Assembly: GCA_000727475.1 (NCBI GenBank)
Contig: KL647292.1
Span: 3,880,609-3,944,608 of the forward strand
Length of the DNA stretch: 64,000 nt
Reading direction: 5' to 3'
DNA from: Sarcocystis neurona
Lineage: Eukaryota > Apicomplexa > Conoidasida > Eucoccidiorida > Sarcocystidae
The position numbers and the translations under genes are program-made. Position 1 is the stretch's first letter, and every line of letters begins with the position of its first letter. This document shows positions 22,361 through 36,700 of this stretch, one piece after another. The notes beneath the pieces were generated by a model, which was given only the letters and a program-made list of their open reading frames with translations, was not told the origin of the DNA and did no database searches.

Positions 22361-24091
22361 GTTCACAGGTATATACATAAGGTGCCCACGTATACATTGA
22401 TATATATTATAATATAGATGTTTTCATATGTATCCATATATCTCTTTACATGAGTATACACGTGATAGACGCCCGTGTATATTTACATTAAGCAACATCC
22501 CCTCGTCGACGCGTGTACGCTCTTGAATACGCGTATACACACACATGTGTTGGGGCAACATATATATATATATAGAGAGAGAGAGAAGGATAGATAGGTA
22601 GATAGGTGCATAGATAGATATAGATAGGTAGACAGATATAGATAGATATAGATAGATAGATATAGATAGACAGATATAGATAGATAGATGTAGATAGATA
22701 CATATATAGAATTAGATAGGTAGATAGATAGATAGATACGGATATATGTAGCCGAGAATTCGAACATATATATATATATATAAATATATGAGTATACGTA
22801 GGCGATAATTCATATATATATATGTTTAACTACATATATAAGTGATAAATATAAGTCGTAAGGAGTATATGCTGTGCTGGTAACTCGACATGTATACGAG
22901 TAAATATATACGAGTGTGGCTCTACAGAAAATCTACAAATTTCCTGCTAACCGAAAGATGGACCAGCACCTTTCCTCCTCTCATCTCTTATACGTCTTTC
23001 TCTTACAGCAGCAGCAGCAAGATTTTCGCTGAGGTCCAGCAGCGAGTGCAGCAAAATGGCCAGAATCGGATTGCTGCAGCTACTGCCTTCTCCTCGTCCC
23101 TCTGGCTGTCTCAGCTGCTGCTGCACGGCGTCCGCTTCAAAAAAAAACAGGCCGTCCTGCGACAGCAACGCAGAAGACGAGCAGGTCAACCAGCAGCAGC
23201 CATATCGACAGCGGCAGCAGTAAAAGCGACTGCAGCAGCCGCACTAACGCAGCAGCGGCAGTACAAGTGGCGGCAGCAGCAGCAGCAGTACAAGTTCTAG
23301 GAGCCGCGGCGGTAATAAAACTGGGGCAGCAGCGGCAGCACTTGTGAGGCGGTGAAGCAGCAGTCGCAGCAGGAGTGGCAGCAGCAGCAGGTGGACGCAG
23401 AAGAAAACAGAGAAATACTCGGCCGCATGCAGGCAGAGAAGAAGCAGCAGCAGCCGCGGTCACCCCGTCCCAACATACTGACACAAAGAAGGAGGAAGCG
23501 AAAGCTGTCTTCTTCCAAGCGCAATAATATACTATATACATATATATATATATATGTACGTGCCGTACCCTTACAGACGTGTACACAGAAAGACGTACAA
23601 ATCTACGAGGTGACTGCCTGTACAACATATGTGCGTGTACGGAGGAGAGGATAGCAGCAAGAGGGACATGCATCTATAGATAGAGCCGGAAGCAACTTTC
23701 CACCGACGTGCCCCCTTCCCCGGGTTTCTCGACCGGCCACCGCTGTGGCAGCCTGCGGCAGGGCGGGGCGGCATTGGCCGTCCCGGCTCTGTGGAGGACG
23801 TACGGACAATAAAAACAGCGCTGCAGCAGCTAAAAAAAGCCCCGCGGCCAAAGTCGCGTGCATGCGACGTCTCAGTCGCACCGGGAGAGCAGGACAGGTG
23901 CATGCTGCACGCACTTGGCGTGGGGCCTTCTAACAAATCCCCCCCGCTGGCATTCTACACACATATAGACACATGTGTAGATAGTCGGCACCTACATATA
24001 CGTATACACAGGCACGCATATATGGAGGTGTGCTGGCGGAGGGGACGTTTCCCATATGAGACCCACGTATAGATGCGGCAAAGAAACGCGT

Positions 24092-24132
<41 letters not shown>

Positions 24133-24709
24133 NNNNNNNNNNNNNNNNNNNNNNNNNNNNNNNNNNNNNNNNNNNNNNNNNNNNNNNNNNNNNNNNNNNN
24201 NNNNNNNNNNNNNNNNNNNNNNNNNNNNNNNNNNNNNNNNNNNNNNNNNNNNNNNNNNNNNNNNNNNNNNNNNNNNNNNNNNNNNNNNNNNNNNNNNNNN
24301 NNNNNNNNNNNNNNNNNNNNNNNNNNNNNNNNNNNNNNNNNNNNNNNNNNNNNNNNNNNNNNNNNNNNNNNNNNNNNNNNNNNNNNNNNNNNNNNNNNNN
24401 NNNNNNNNNNNNNNNNNNNNNNNNNNNNNNNNNNNNNNNNNNNNNNNNNNNNNNNNNNNNNNNNNNNNNNNNNNNNNNNNNNNNNNNNNNNNNNNNNNNN
24501 NNNNNNNNNNNNNNNNNNNNNNNNNNNNNNNNNNNNNNNNNNNNNNNNNNNNNNNNNNNNNNNNNNNNNNNNNNNNNNNNNNNNNNNNNNNNNNNNNNNN
24601 NNNNNNNNNNNNNNNNNNNNNNNNNNNNNNNNNNNNNNNNNNNNNNNNNNNNNNNNNNNNNNNNNNNNNNNNNNNNNNNNNNNNNNNNNNNNNNNNNNNN
24701 NNNNNNNNN

Positions 24710-24744
<35 letters not shown>

Positions 24745-27700
24745 GCGCGTCGAGAGCGACGCAGGTAGGGGAAGAGACAGCTGCCCACAGCTAGCGGCTT
24801 TCCTTGAAGAAGTGCTATGCAGGAGGGAGAGGAACAAATACCAAATCGCATGCACGTGGACCCCTCACATGGGCGTTGACGCACGGATTCCTCTCCCCTG
24901 TGGTCACCTACTATCATTTAGACGTACACGTGGATGTGTGGACATCCATCCATACATATATATATGTATGTACGTATATATAGAGAGAGGAACTCGTGTG
25001 CTCGCATCAGTAGGAGGCCAGCAATTTGCGGCTGCAGGGGCGGCGCAGCAGCAGTTACCGGGCTGCCGCAGACATCTTTCTCTCTCGTTTGTCGTCGCCT
25101 GTGAATGGTTTCCACATCTACACGCATGTACGTAACCCTACATATATGCGTATAGATAGATACCTACATGCTTCACTATACAAACAGATATACCAGTGTT
25201 CCCCCGCAGGTACATGCATGCATACACATACATATACATATTCGTGTACAGCTAAGTATAGCGGTGTTCCCGCGTCTGGACGTACTGCGGAAATCTGCTG
25301 CTGAGAGCTACGTCACAGCCAGTTAGCCGCATTTGTTTCCTCGGCGTGGGCTTTTCAGCGCGGCGTGATTAAGGAGGAGCCGCATGCAGTGTAGCTCTGG
25401 ACGTGTGTGTGCACGTGTCCGGGGCAACAGCAAGAAGCTGCTGCAGCGTCCGTGTACGCAAAGGCGCATGCAGTGTCTACTTCTATTCTTATTCGCTAGT
25501 GGTAGAGCGTCTCTGCACATTCTCCTCTGTATTCTCTGGGGGACACAGAGAGTGAGGCCTCTGTTCTTTTATATGGCTTTTCGCGCATAAACTCAGAATA
25601 TATGCCCACACACCACACAAGCACACACATATAGAGGAAGGCATACACACACATATGTCTATGTATTTCTGGGCGTAGGGATAGGCGTAGGAAGACGCTG
25701 ATGATATCTGCGATGCCTATACGTACTGGTTTGTAGGCAAGCGTGTACGTTGAGTACTTCCTGCGCAGACTCTATCTGGTGCTGATACATTGCCTCTTTC
25801 TATCTTCCTCTCCTATTCTGGGGCGCGTCTGTTTTGTAGGTACATACCCCGTTCTCACACAAAGAAATGCCCGCATGCAGGAGAAACGTTGGAACGTACG
25901 TAGAGAACTTGGACGCAGGCTCGCTGCAGCTCCAGCAGCTCGTCGAAGTGTTGGCACCTTCACCGACACACGTACAGCAGCAGCAACAGCAGCACAGCAG
26001 CAGCAGCAATTGCCGGGAAGGGAGAGGTATGCGCAGCAGGGGACTGGCAGGGCAGCAGTCGGCAGAGAAGAAAGTGAGAGAGAACCAGCAGAGCAACAGA
26101 GATAGGCAGCAGCCGCAGTCACGGCGAAAGCTGCAGGCAGCAACAGCAGCGGGGCAGGAGGTGCGGGAGCACAGGGCGGGGCCGTGGAGTCTGCGGAGAA
26201 AATCTGCCGACATGACGCGGGAGAGGCAGAAGCAGCAGCCGCAGCAGGAGCCGCGACAGCAGCGTAGGAAGACCCAGTCGGCGTGTCCAAATACGAAGAG
26301 ACAAGAAGGAGAAAAGAAGAGGCAGCAGCAGCAGCAGCGGCATCTGAGAGGCGGCATGCACCTGTCAGCCGAAGGTACAGCAACAGCGACAGTGCTCCAA
26401 GCCAAGAGGCGCCGGATGTAGCAGGAGGTGACGCCGGGTAGCAGCAACACGGCAGCAACCGGAGCTGCGAGTAAATTCTCCTCCTTTTCGCACGCACAGA
26501 CAGGAAAACAGCAGAAGCAGGGCCAACAGCAGCAACGCGCAGAACGCAGCAGCAAGACGCACGCACGCCAGCGACGCAGCAGCAGCAGCAGCTCCACGTG
26601 CTGCTGTCGAACGTAGGACAGGCAAAAGCAGCAGCGGCAGCTTCTGGGAAACAGAGAAAGAATAGACAGTTCGCAGGTACACCAGCAGCAGCACCAGGAA
26701 GCGGCAGCCAGCAAAGGCAGGGGAAGCAGCGGAAGCGCAGAGGGCACTGGTCGTAACGGCCGACGCTAGGACTCTACACATTCATATACATATATGTGCA
26801 TATACATATGGATATACGTACACGTATATATGTACACTCATCACAACACAGGCATACACAAGCACGTTCATGTACATACGTTTGTCTATCCATACGTACA
26901 CATATATACATTTACGTAAGTATATACACTTAACACGCATATATATACATATGACTATACACACATGATATATATGTACACACATATATATATCTATACA
27001 ACTATATATGTATATATATACACATGAGTATGTATACACACTATATATATGAGTATATACGGTATACATGTACAGTTTACGGTGGCACATTCATCGAGAC
27101 ATTTACATATGTGTGAGTGAATATGCATGCATATGATCTACACCTCACATATATATATATATATATACATATGACATGTATGTATACGCTTGCTGGACGG
27201 TGATACCTTAGGATGAGCTGCAACATGAGGCGCCAGTTTGGATTGAGTAGATCTTCAACGAGGTAGAGCCGGAGGTTGAGAAGGAGGTGCGCAGCCGTGT
27301 GAAGTGTGCTGAAGACTTTCTGCTGCTGCTGCTGCAGCTGGGCTGCTGCTCTTGCTCTGTCTCCGCGCAGCAAGACGCCGTATGTGCGCATGCTTCCTGA
27401 CCCTCCATGCGAGAGGACAGTCCCCGTTGAAAATCTGCTGCGGCTGTGTCTCCTGCTGTGGCTGCTCCGGTGTGCTGGCGTGGAGCAGCGTCCCGCTTCT
27501 TCGGCTTCTCCCCCTCTGCCTTGGCGGTGTCTTCTTTCACCGCTGTAAGCAGCTGCTTCATCTCCTTCTTCTTCGTCGGGAGTCGCCCTGGCAGGCCTGC
27601 CTCCTGCAGCAGGTGTCCGCGTGCCTCCGCTGCTGCTCACACGGATGCTGCTGCTGCTACTGCGCGACCCCTCCTTCCACCCCGTACTGCTGCTGCTGCT

Positions 27701-30700
27701 ACACTGCCATCTGCTGCTGCTGCCACGCTGCCATCTGCTGCCCCTGCTGCTGCGCTGGCACGTGCTGCTCCTGCTGGCGCTGCTGCTACTGCTGCTTGGG
27801 GAATCTTTCTTCTTCCTCCTCGCCTCGCGAGTTCCCGTGTCCGTTCGGATGGGCGTGGCGAGGGGTCGGTCGTCGTCGCTGCTGTGGCTGTCGTCGTGAT
27901 AGCGGCGACGCCTCAGCAGAAGTTGCTGCTGCTGCAGCGGGCGCAGCAACTTGAACAAAAGGCGGCCTCTCATCCAGGCGGCAGCAATAGCATGCGCAGC
28001 AGTGCACAGACGCCAATGAAGAGCGGAGATGCGATGATAGACACTTCGAATCTCCGGTGTACAGACAGTAGAAAGGGGCTGTCGCAGCTGCAAGTCAAGC
28101 AGCAGAGACTTCCACGCTCGCCTGCTGCTGCTGTTCCTGCCGGGATCATCGCTCCACCGCGGCGGTCGCACCTCCTGCGACGGCTGCAGCGCAAAGAAAC
28201 TGCTGCCTTCTGGAGGAAAACGTGGGCGGAGCGCATGCAGTACCACAGCAGGGCAATGCTGCAGCATAGAGGCTCCCGAGTCGCCTGTGAAGAAACGTCG
28301 TTCCCGTACACGCATGCACAGATTTCACACGTATATAACAGAGAGACAGAGGTAGAAATAGAGGGAGATGGATGGAAAACGAGAAAGTGTTGTTCTTCTT
28401 GCATCCATTCACAACGAAGAGGCAGACGTCGGCGTGCCGTGAATTATATATGCCAGGCGCAGTCCATATATACCCGTGGCTCGTAATAGGACACACGCAC
28501 ATGGATAGAGAGGCACACATATAGTCAACCTGCAGGTCTTGAAAAAGGAACGTTGAAAGTGGAAACGGCGGAGGTTTCATGAACGAATGTCGGCCCAAAA
28601 GGTGAGAGAAGTGAAGTTCCGCCATTTACAAATAGACGCGTGCAACGCATGCGCGGCCCTTTGCGGGGACACCCCCGTGGCCGGGTCGAATAGGTACGGC
28701 GTAAACGTGGGTAGATTCATCCAGTAAAGCCAAACATACAGATAAACTATCAAAGAGACACACACAGACAGACGTATGTAGGGAAATGAAACGGCCGCAG
28801 ACATGTAAATAGCCGTACACGTCCATATACAGATATATATATATATATATATATACGTACTGCACTGGTGGCGTGCGCATGTGTGTGCCTGTCCTATCCG
28901 TGTGGAGAGGAAAAGGGAAAGTAGTTCCATGTGAAGGGCGTGAAATGCGGGGCAGGTGTACGTACACCTCGAGTCAGCTGCTGGAGCTGCGGCCGTACCG
29001 ACTTTCATTCACACGCACGAGCTGACGTCTATTTGTTTGCATGACGCAGGTTTGGGCCATTCGAAGAGGCTCATATACGTACACGCTTGTGTGCGACTAT
29101 ATGTTCACCTCTATAATCTAGGGGTAGCTATATACATGCGTGTATACTTATTCTACAGATGTAGAGCTCTATACTGTAGTGGCGGTATATAGTTGCCTAC
29201 ATACAGCCGGCCTGCATCTGGACACTTCTGCTAAAAATATATGTATCCTTCAACGCTGCAGCGTATACATATATATATTACAGATGAATAGATCTACGAA
29301 GTAGCAATAAATCTACGTTTTGCCTCTGCACACGCATTACATATGTGTCTGCAGCATCAATATATATATGTCTGCTGCAGCTGCTGCTGGGTGGTGTGTA
29401 CATCTCCCTGCCGTGGATGCTAAGGCTGTAGGGGAGATGCTGCTGTGCGTGTGGCCGGGACAACCGTTTCTGTCGGGCTGCTGCTGCTGTTCGTCGAAGC
29501 TGCTGTGTCTCGCTGCCGTCCGGCTGCAACCTACTGTTGCGAGCTGCTGCGTCGACTGCCGCGAGAATCGCTGGCTGAGTTGCGATGGAAGTGGCGAGGA
29601 GCTGTCGGCGCTGCTCAGCTGCTGCTGCTGCAGCTGCTGCGTCCCCTCGCTCCTTCGCTGCCTCTTCGGCCTCAGCGAGGACCACTTCCTGCTGCAGGAC
29701 TTGCTGCTGCTGCTCTTCATGCGCGTCAGCTGCCTCGAGCAGCAGGCGTGTGAATTCTCCGTCTTCCAGCAGCACAAACCTGCACTCCCACACTCGCACA
29801 CAGTCGAGCCACCGGTGCAGTAGAACACGAAGCAGCCGCAGCAGAAAGCGCAGCAGCCCACCGCGTGGAAGAAGCAGCAGCAGGACTTTTATCTGCAGCA
29901 GCAGAAGCAACAGCACCGGGAACGACACAGACGGACAGACAGAGAGACGTGCAGCTCAAACACCGCACCTCCAGGACGATGGAAGCAAATCGAATAAACC
30001 CGCATTTCGTCTTCCCTCTATCCCTAGAAGACGCCCATACAGCACATGAATCATATATATATATACATATATGTGCACTGTTATATACCTGGCACGTATC
30101 TGCCTGTCCGTATGTGTGTGTGTGTGTGTATGTGTGTGTGCGTGCGTCTATACATATATATATATATATGTATATGTGTATATAGACCTAGATTCAGGTG
30201 TCGCTTATGGGTAGATATATACCGATAGATCGACGTTTCTATAAAACGTCCCCTCAGCTAAGGATTCACACATACGTACATATGCATATATGTATACTGT
30301 TATATACCTGGCGGGTGTCTGCCTCGGTGTATGTGTGTGTGTATGTGTGTACGTCTACATATACACATATATGTTTATAGTGTGTACCTGGCGCGTGTCT
30401 GCCTGTGCGGATATGTGTGTGTGTACGCGTGTATATATATATATGTGTGTATATGTGTATATAGACCAAGAGTTACGTGTCACGCATGAATAGGTGTATG
30501 ACGAGACACACAGAGATGTACACATATGAGGATATGTAAGGAATTTCCTCGAGTAACGTAGGGAGACAAATATAACTACAACGTTAACATGAATTTAGAG
30601 ACAAGTGGTACCTGTCAGCAATGAATGGGAGAGATACCCACATACATCTATATTAATATATATATATATGTATGCATGTATATACAGGCACCAACGTCAA

Positions 30701-33700
30701 AATGCGTACGTGCGTGTTGTAAGTAGGGAAGAGAATGAACTACTTGCGGGTCCACACGAGCCCACGGTAGGAGGTGGCTGGGGGAAGAAACGTACTTGCG
30801 AATACCCTCCAGGAAGTAGAGAAGCTGGTACCTTACTAGCAACGTCTCGACAAGCCTGAAGCAGCAGCAGCAGGAAACGCAGCAGCAGGAAACGCAGCAG
30901 CAGGAAACGCAGCAGCAGAGAAAGCAGCAGCAGCAGAGAAAGCAGCAGCAGAGAAAGCAGCAGCAGAGAAGGCAGCAACAGGTACAGCCGCGGTTCACGA
31001 GGAGCAGGCATCCAAATTGCCGGAGTACGCACACGGACGCGCGCAGGGGCCTGTCTACAGACACGCATGAAGAGTTTTTGCATGCGGCCGTCCCACGCCT
31101 GCCGACGGGCACTCGCACAGACGCACACATTAATCCTCTGCGCACATCCACGTGCATGCGGCACCCTGCGTACGACCAAAAATATACCCACGCACACACG
31201 CAGAGAAGGAGAGAGAAAAAGAGAGGGGACGACGGATGGAGACATGCAGTCCATACATATGTATACGTGTGTGCGTACGTATACAAATGTATGTATATAT
31301 GAAGGCAGAGATATGGACAGATATATGCAGGACACACATGCACATATAGACATATATATATATAGATAGATAAGTAGATGCACATATATATACGTGTTTT
31401 ATTGCTGTGCGTATGTATACACATGCAGAGAGAGAAGGCGAGAGACGAAGAGGAAAACAGAGAGGGGGAAGTGGATAGGCATATCCGGTTCATATATCGA
31501 CGTATGCATGCATGCAGAGACAGACAGAGAGAGGGCGAAATAGATAGGCGCACGCAGTTCACACACACACTGACATGTATTAGGACATTTATACATTCGT
31601 ATACACATAGTAAGCACGTACATATACACGTGTATATATATATATGTATGGATATATTTGCTGTATAGGGCACGGGACTGCATGCACACACCCACACACA
31701 AACACACGCGTATACACACAAATCACTCGCATGCGTATTAAGGTGTGCGTGCATCAGAGATACCTCTTTGTGTCCTACTACAAATACATATATATGTGTA
31801 TGTATGGATACACGCAAATATATGCGATATATATATACATATATGTATGCATGTATATATATACATCAGGCAGAACATAGGAGCCAAAACATGCAGAGAT
31901 TGATACGTATGATCAAAGGAAACGCCTGGTCCCTTTCGCCTATGACGAAGTCCCTGCACATATATATATATATATATGTGTATAAGTATATGTAGACAGC
32001 AAGCGTAACATACGTAAAATCGTGGGGGGAGAGAGGTGTGTACTACTGATAGAAATGCATGTACACAGAGACGCGCACGGAGATACACGCTGCAGATATA
32101 CATCGCTGCTTCACCGTCACGTACGACAGATAAGACGCATATTCATCTACTCTGTGTGTTGCATATATAAGGCAGGCTACTGCTCTGCTACTGCTTCTTT
32201 CCGCAGCAAAACTCTGCTGCAGCGCCTTGGGAGCGGCCAGGCGCCTGGCGTCGCGCGCCTGCTGCTGACCGGGTTACACACGCCTTTTCGTCCGCTATCA
32301 CTTCGTCGGTCAGTCTTCTGCTGCTGCTTCGTCTGCTGCTTCTTCTGTTGTTGCTTCTGTTGCTGTTTCTTCTGCTGCTTGTTCTTCTTCTGCCGCTGCT
32401 GCGCGGAGTGGTGTGTGCAGTGGCTGCGGACGTGCATCTGCTTCAAACACAAAACGTCGCGCTGCTGCTCCTGCTGCTTCTTCTTCTCCTTCTGCTTCTG
32501 CGGTAGTGACTGGTGGGCGAGAGAGTCTGCGGGAGACCCACAACTGCTTCCGTCCTGCTCTTGCAGCTGAGTGACTGTTCCAGCAGTGTCTCACGCTGTT
32601 ACTGCTGCTGCTGCTGCTGCGGTCGCTCCTGCTGCTTGTCGTGTGGCAGAGGACGGCTGCTGCAGTGGCTGCTGCTGCGCCGTTGGCTAGTGCGCCTGCC
32701 CGTGACTTCCCTGTCGAGGACGACGCTGCTGCGCGCTGCAGCTGCTGCAACAGAATGGCCTTCCTGCGCGTCGCTACCTCCTGTATCGGGCTCTTTTTCA
32801 CTCTATGTATGGAGCTGCGGTGTGTCTTCACAGATACGCAAGACACGTTTGCACACGTTTATAGAGTAGTGTGTGTATGTCTGTTAGAAAACATAGAAGA
32901 AATAGACCCCTGCGTATATACGGAGCAGAAGGAGCTGTGTTCCACCATCCGTCACGAAGGCGATATGCATATTTGTAGCGAGAAACGGAGAGACAGAGAC
33001 AGACAGAGAGAGTAGGTACCTGTGTGCATGCAATCGAGATTTTGGCTTCCTTGGCTACCACAGATATGTGTGCAAAAGCCTCTGTCTAGTGTATATAGAT
33101 ATATGTGCATGAGAACCAGGAGAGCGTAAGTAGCACCAGAAAGAGATACTGTTGCAAAGAGGCCGCGGTGACTAACTGCAGGTGATGTTGCTTCTTCGGG
33201 TGTCCTGTGCTGCTCCTGTTGCTGCTGCTGTCTGGGATGCTGCTGTTGTTGCTGCTGCTTGTGCTCGCGCCGCTGCCGGTGTGCGGCATGTTGCTGTTGC
33301 TGCTGCTGCTGCTCCTGCTGCTGTGCGGGTTGCTGCTGTTGACTCACGCTCGGTTGTTCGTGGCAGCAGCTTGCCGGACGCGACGGCGCATGCTTTGCAG
33401 CCACGGCAACTCCTCTTCTTCTTCCTCCTCTTCGCTTTGCTGCTGCCGCTGCGTGGGCTGCTGCTGCTGCTGCCACTGCTGCACCGCCGCTTGCCGGGCG
33501 CTGTCCGCGTGGCCGCAGCGGCGGCGCAGCTCCAACAGCAGCAGCGGGGGCACCACCAGAGCAGCAGCTGCTGCCTCCTCTTCTTCCCTGTTCTTTTTTG
33601 CTGCTTCTGTTGCTGCAGCGCCCCCCCCGCCCCCCTGCTGCTGGGATGGCGCTACTAGAGCAGAGAGGAACGCATACGCAGCAGCAGTCCTGCGGCCTCG

Positions 33701-36700
33701 CAGCAGGCCGCTGCCACCACCGCTGCCGCTGGGGTCGCGACCCACGAACCTGCCCTCGTGATGGTCGTGCAGCATCAGACATTCCGCTGCGGCCCTGGCG
33801 GCTGCGCTGCTGCTGTTGCTGCTGCCACCTCCCCTTCCTTCTCCTCCTCCGCCGGTGATGCTGCCCTCGTTGCAGTCGCAAGCGCTGCAGCCGACAAACA
33901 GCACCAGCAGTAGCAGCAGAAGCGCGCCCTGTGCCTCCTTAGGAGCGTCGTCACTCCCAGTTTCTGCACGTCAGCCGAACCGGCAGCAAGACAGCAACAC
34001 TCGGCTTTCCCCTGGCCAGAGAGAACGGGCACTTATGGCCCCACGCAAGTCTATGTAAGTGAATAGATCTGTGTGTGTCTGTATGCAAGTCTACACGTAT
34101 ATAGATATAAGTGTACAGGCGACCACTCTACGTGCCCCCATACGGAGAAAAGCACCGTCTTCCCCACCATATACGTACGTACTCATAATACGCGTGGACA
34201 CAGCGATGGAGCTGTGTGTCTACGTAAGTAGATATGCTCACGAAGGCAGAGATTAGCCAACACCTAAGTCACACACACACGTTCTTATAGATACGTCGGC
34301 TTGCAGATGGACCAGCGGGGAGAAGCACTGCGCAGTTGACGGTGTACGTACACTCGAAAAAATTTACACGTGTGCCGACAGCAGGCACCGAGGCACTCTG
34401 GGCCCATCCCTTTCTTCTTCTTCTCGCCTTCTCTCAACAAACACATATATGCATGTCGGAGGAGAGGCATGCAGGCAACTCTGTGTCCCATATATTTGAC
34501 TATAGACGTCCACATATATACCTATATGTAAGTATAAACACACACACATACGTGTGTCTCAATGAGCGCACATGGATATCCATGTGCTCACATATAGAAG
34601 CCTAAGCACCTGTGTACATATATGTACGCACACGCACGTATATATACACAGATGCGTCCATATGTATGTATAGAAAAGTGCGTGTCTCTGTATGTGGCCC
34701 CGGTGTGTGTATCGAGAGAAGAAGACGGAAGCCGGTTGTTGAAGCAGCAGCGCGCGGCAGGAAGAGCAGCACCTGCTGACGTCGGCCGCTCGACCCTGCA
34801 GAAGAGACGTCGTGGGGACGTCGTGCGTCACCTGCGCCTCTGTCACTTCTTCGCCGGCAGCAAAACAGCAGCAGCCGCGCGCATGCACGTCTGCATCTGG
34901 CCGAGTGGACGGGCACGTGTGACGCATGACGCGGAGACAGCAGCACGCGGGTCGGATGGGCACCTCTCACACAGAGGCACGCAACGGCATCCGGGAAGAT
35001 ATATTTGGAAGTCAAAGCGAGAGCATCTACGGGGTCACAGAGACATCTACAAATGGAAGTAAAACAGCAAACACCTCCGTGCGTATGTGTAGCTGCATGT
35101 GCTTATGTACACGTATACTCGTATATGGTATACGTGTAGCCACTCCTTATATATATACACACATATGTAGGTATATATATATATATATATGGGAAGAAAG
35201 CCTTCTGCGCACATCCACTTCGAATGAGATATAGGCGGCTCTCTTTGTGATGCATGCGCTTCTTGTCCACAGTCCGCGTACCTTCTCTCGATACACCAGG
35301 AGACCGGTACACACACAGGTGTGTATACATGTATATACGTATCTGTGTTCAGGTAGATCAATATATACTCACGTAAATATATAGGGAGATGTACTCATGT
35401 ACGTAGGGTTGTGCCCGCTAAAGAACGATGTGCAGAGTTTGTGCGTGGGGCAGCTGAAGTGGAACCGTGACGTATAAATTCTCCTTCATATATATGTTCA
35501 ACAATACATATATATACGCACACGTACACCCACACACATACATACATACATACATATACATATATATATATATTTCCCTATGTATGCATGTTTATACACA
35601 TAAACTCACATAGACACACGCGTACTGGTAGCACACACAAAAGTGCATATATATACATGTAGACATATACACACGTGCAGATACATAAATACATATATAC
35701 ACGGAAATCTGTAGTTCACATCCACCTATACACGTGGAGACACATACGTATTACGCGAATATATACACATATATATGTACGAGTACATGTAGAAAGTAAA
35801 ATGGATGCGCCGGTGCATATATAGAAGTACAGGGGGGCGGGGGCCTATACATATATATATGTGTATATGTATATATATATGTATGTAGAAGTTTAGCAGA
35901 AGTACAATTGATTGGCCTGGCGCAGAAAGTTGACGCTCTTCCCGGCCCGAAGGATTTCCGCGGCGAGGGGCATCGGAAAAAAAGAAGGTAGTCGCGAAGT
36001 GTCCACGTAGTACCTACTCACACAAGCAGCAGCAGCAACACCAGCAACAGGAAGAGCAGGGACAGCAGCAGCAGCAGGAATAGCAGCAGCAGAAACAGCA
36101 GCAGCAGCGTAAAATAACTGCAGCAGGAGTATGAGAAGGAGCACAGCACGAGCAACGTTATTTGCAAGAGCAGTATGCGTATCAAAGCCAGCTGTGAGAC
36201 ATCGACAGCGGGTTGGGAGAGGGTTGATCGATAGGAGAAGCAGCAGCGGCAGCAGTCGTGGCAGCAGCAGCAGCGGCAGCCAAGCGACGTGAAAAACAGC
36301 AACAGCTGCACCAGAATAACGGGAGCTGGAGGGTCAAGCGAGCAGGGGAGCAGCAGTAGGCAATATGCGGCAGCAAGAGCAACAGGAGAGGAGCAGCAGC
36401 ACCAGCACCTGTGGCAATTTCAGCAACCGTTTCACCAGCAGCAAGCAGCAGCAGCTGCAAAAATATATTGCTCGCAGCAGCAGCGACAAACACTACGGGC
36501 AAGACGTCGAGCCAACGCAGCAACAGCAGTTTTCTCGAGCATCAAGCGCAGCAAAAAGAATCGCACAGCCGGCGCTTCAGAAGGAGAAGGAGAAGCTTCA
36601 GCAGGAACTTTTCTTCTGCAGGTGGACTTTTGCAATCAGGTCATCCCAAAAGCAGCGACAGCAGCAGCTGTTGAAGAGAAGAGCAGCCGCAGCCCGAAGA

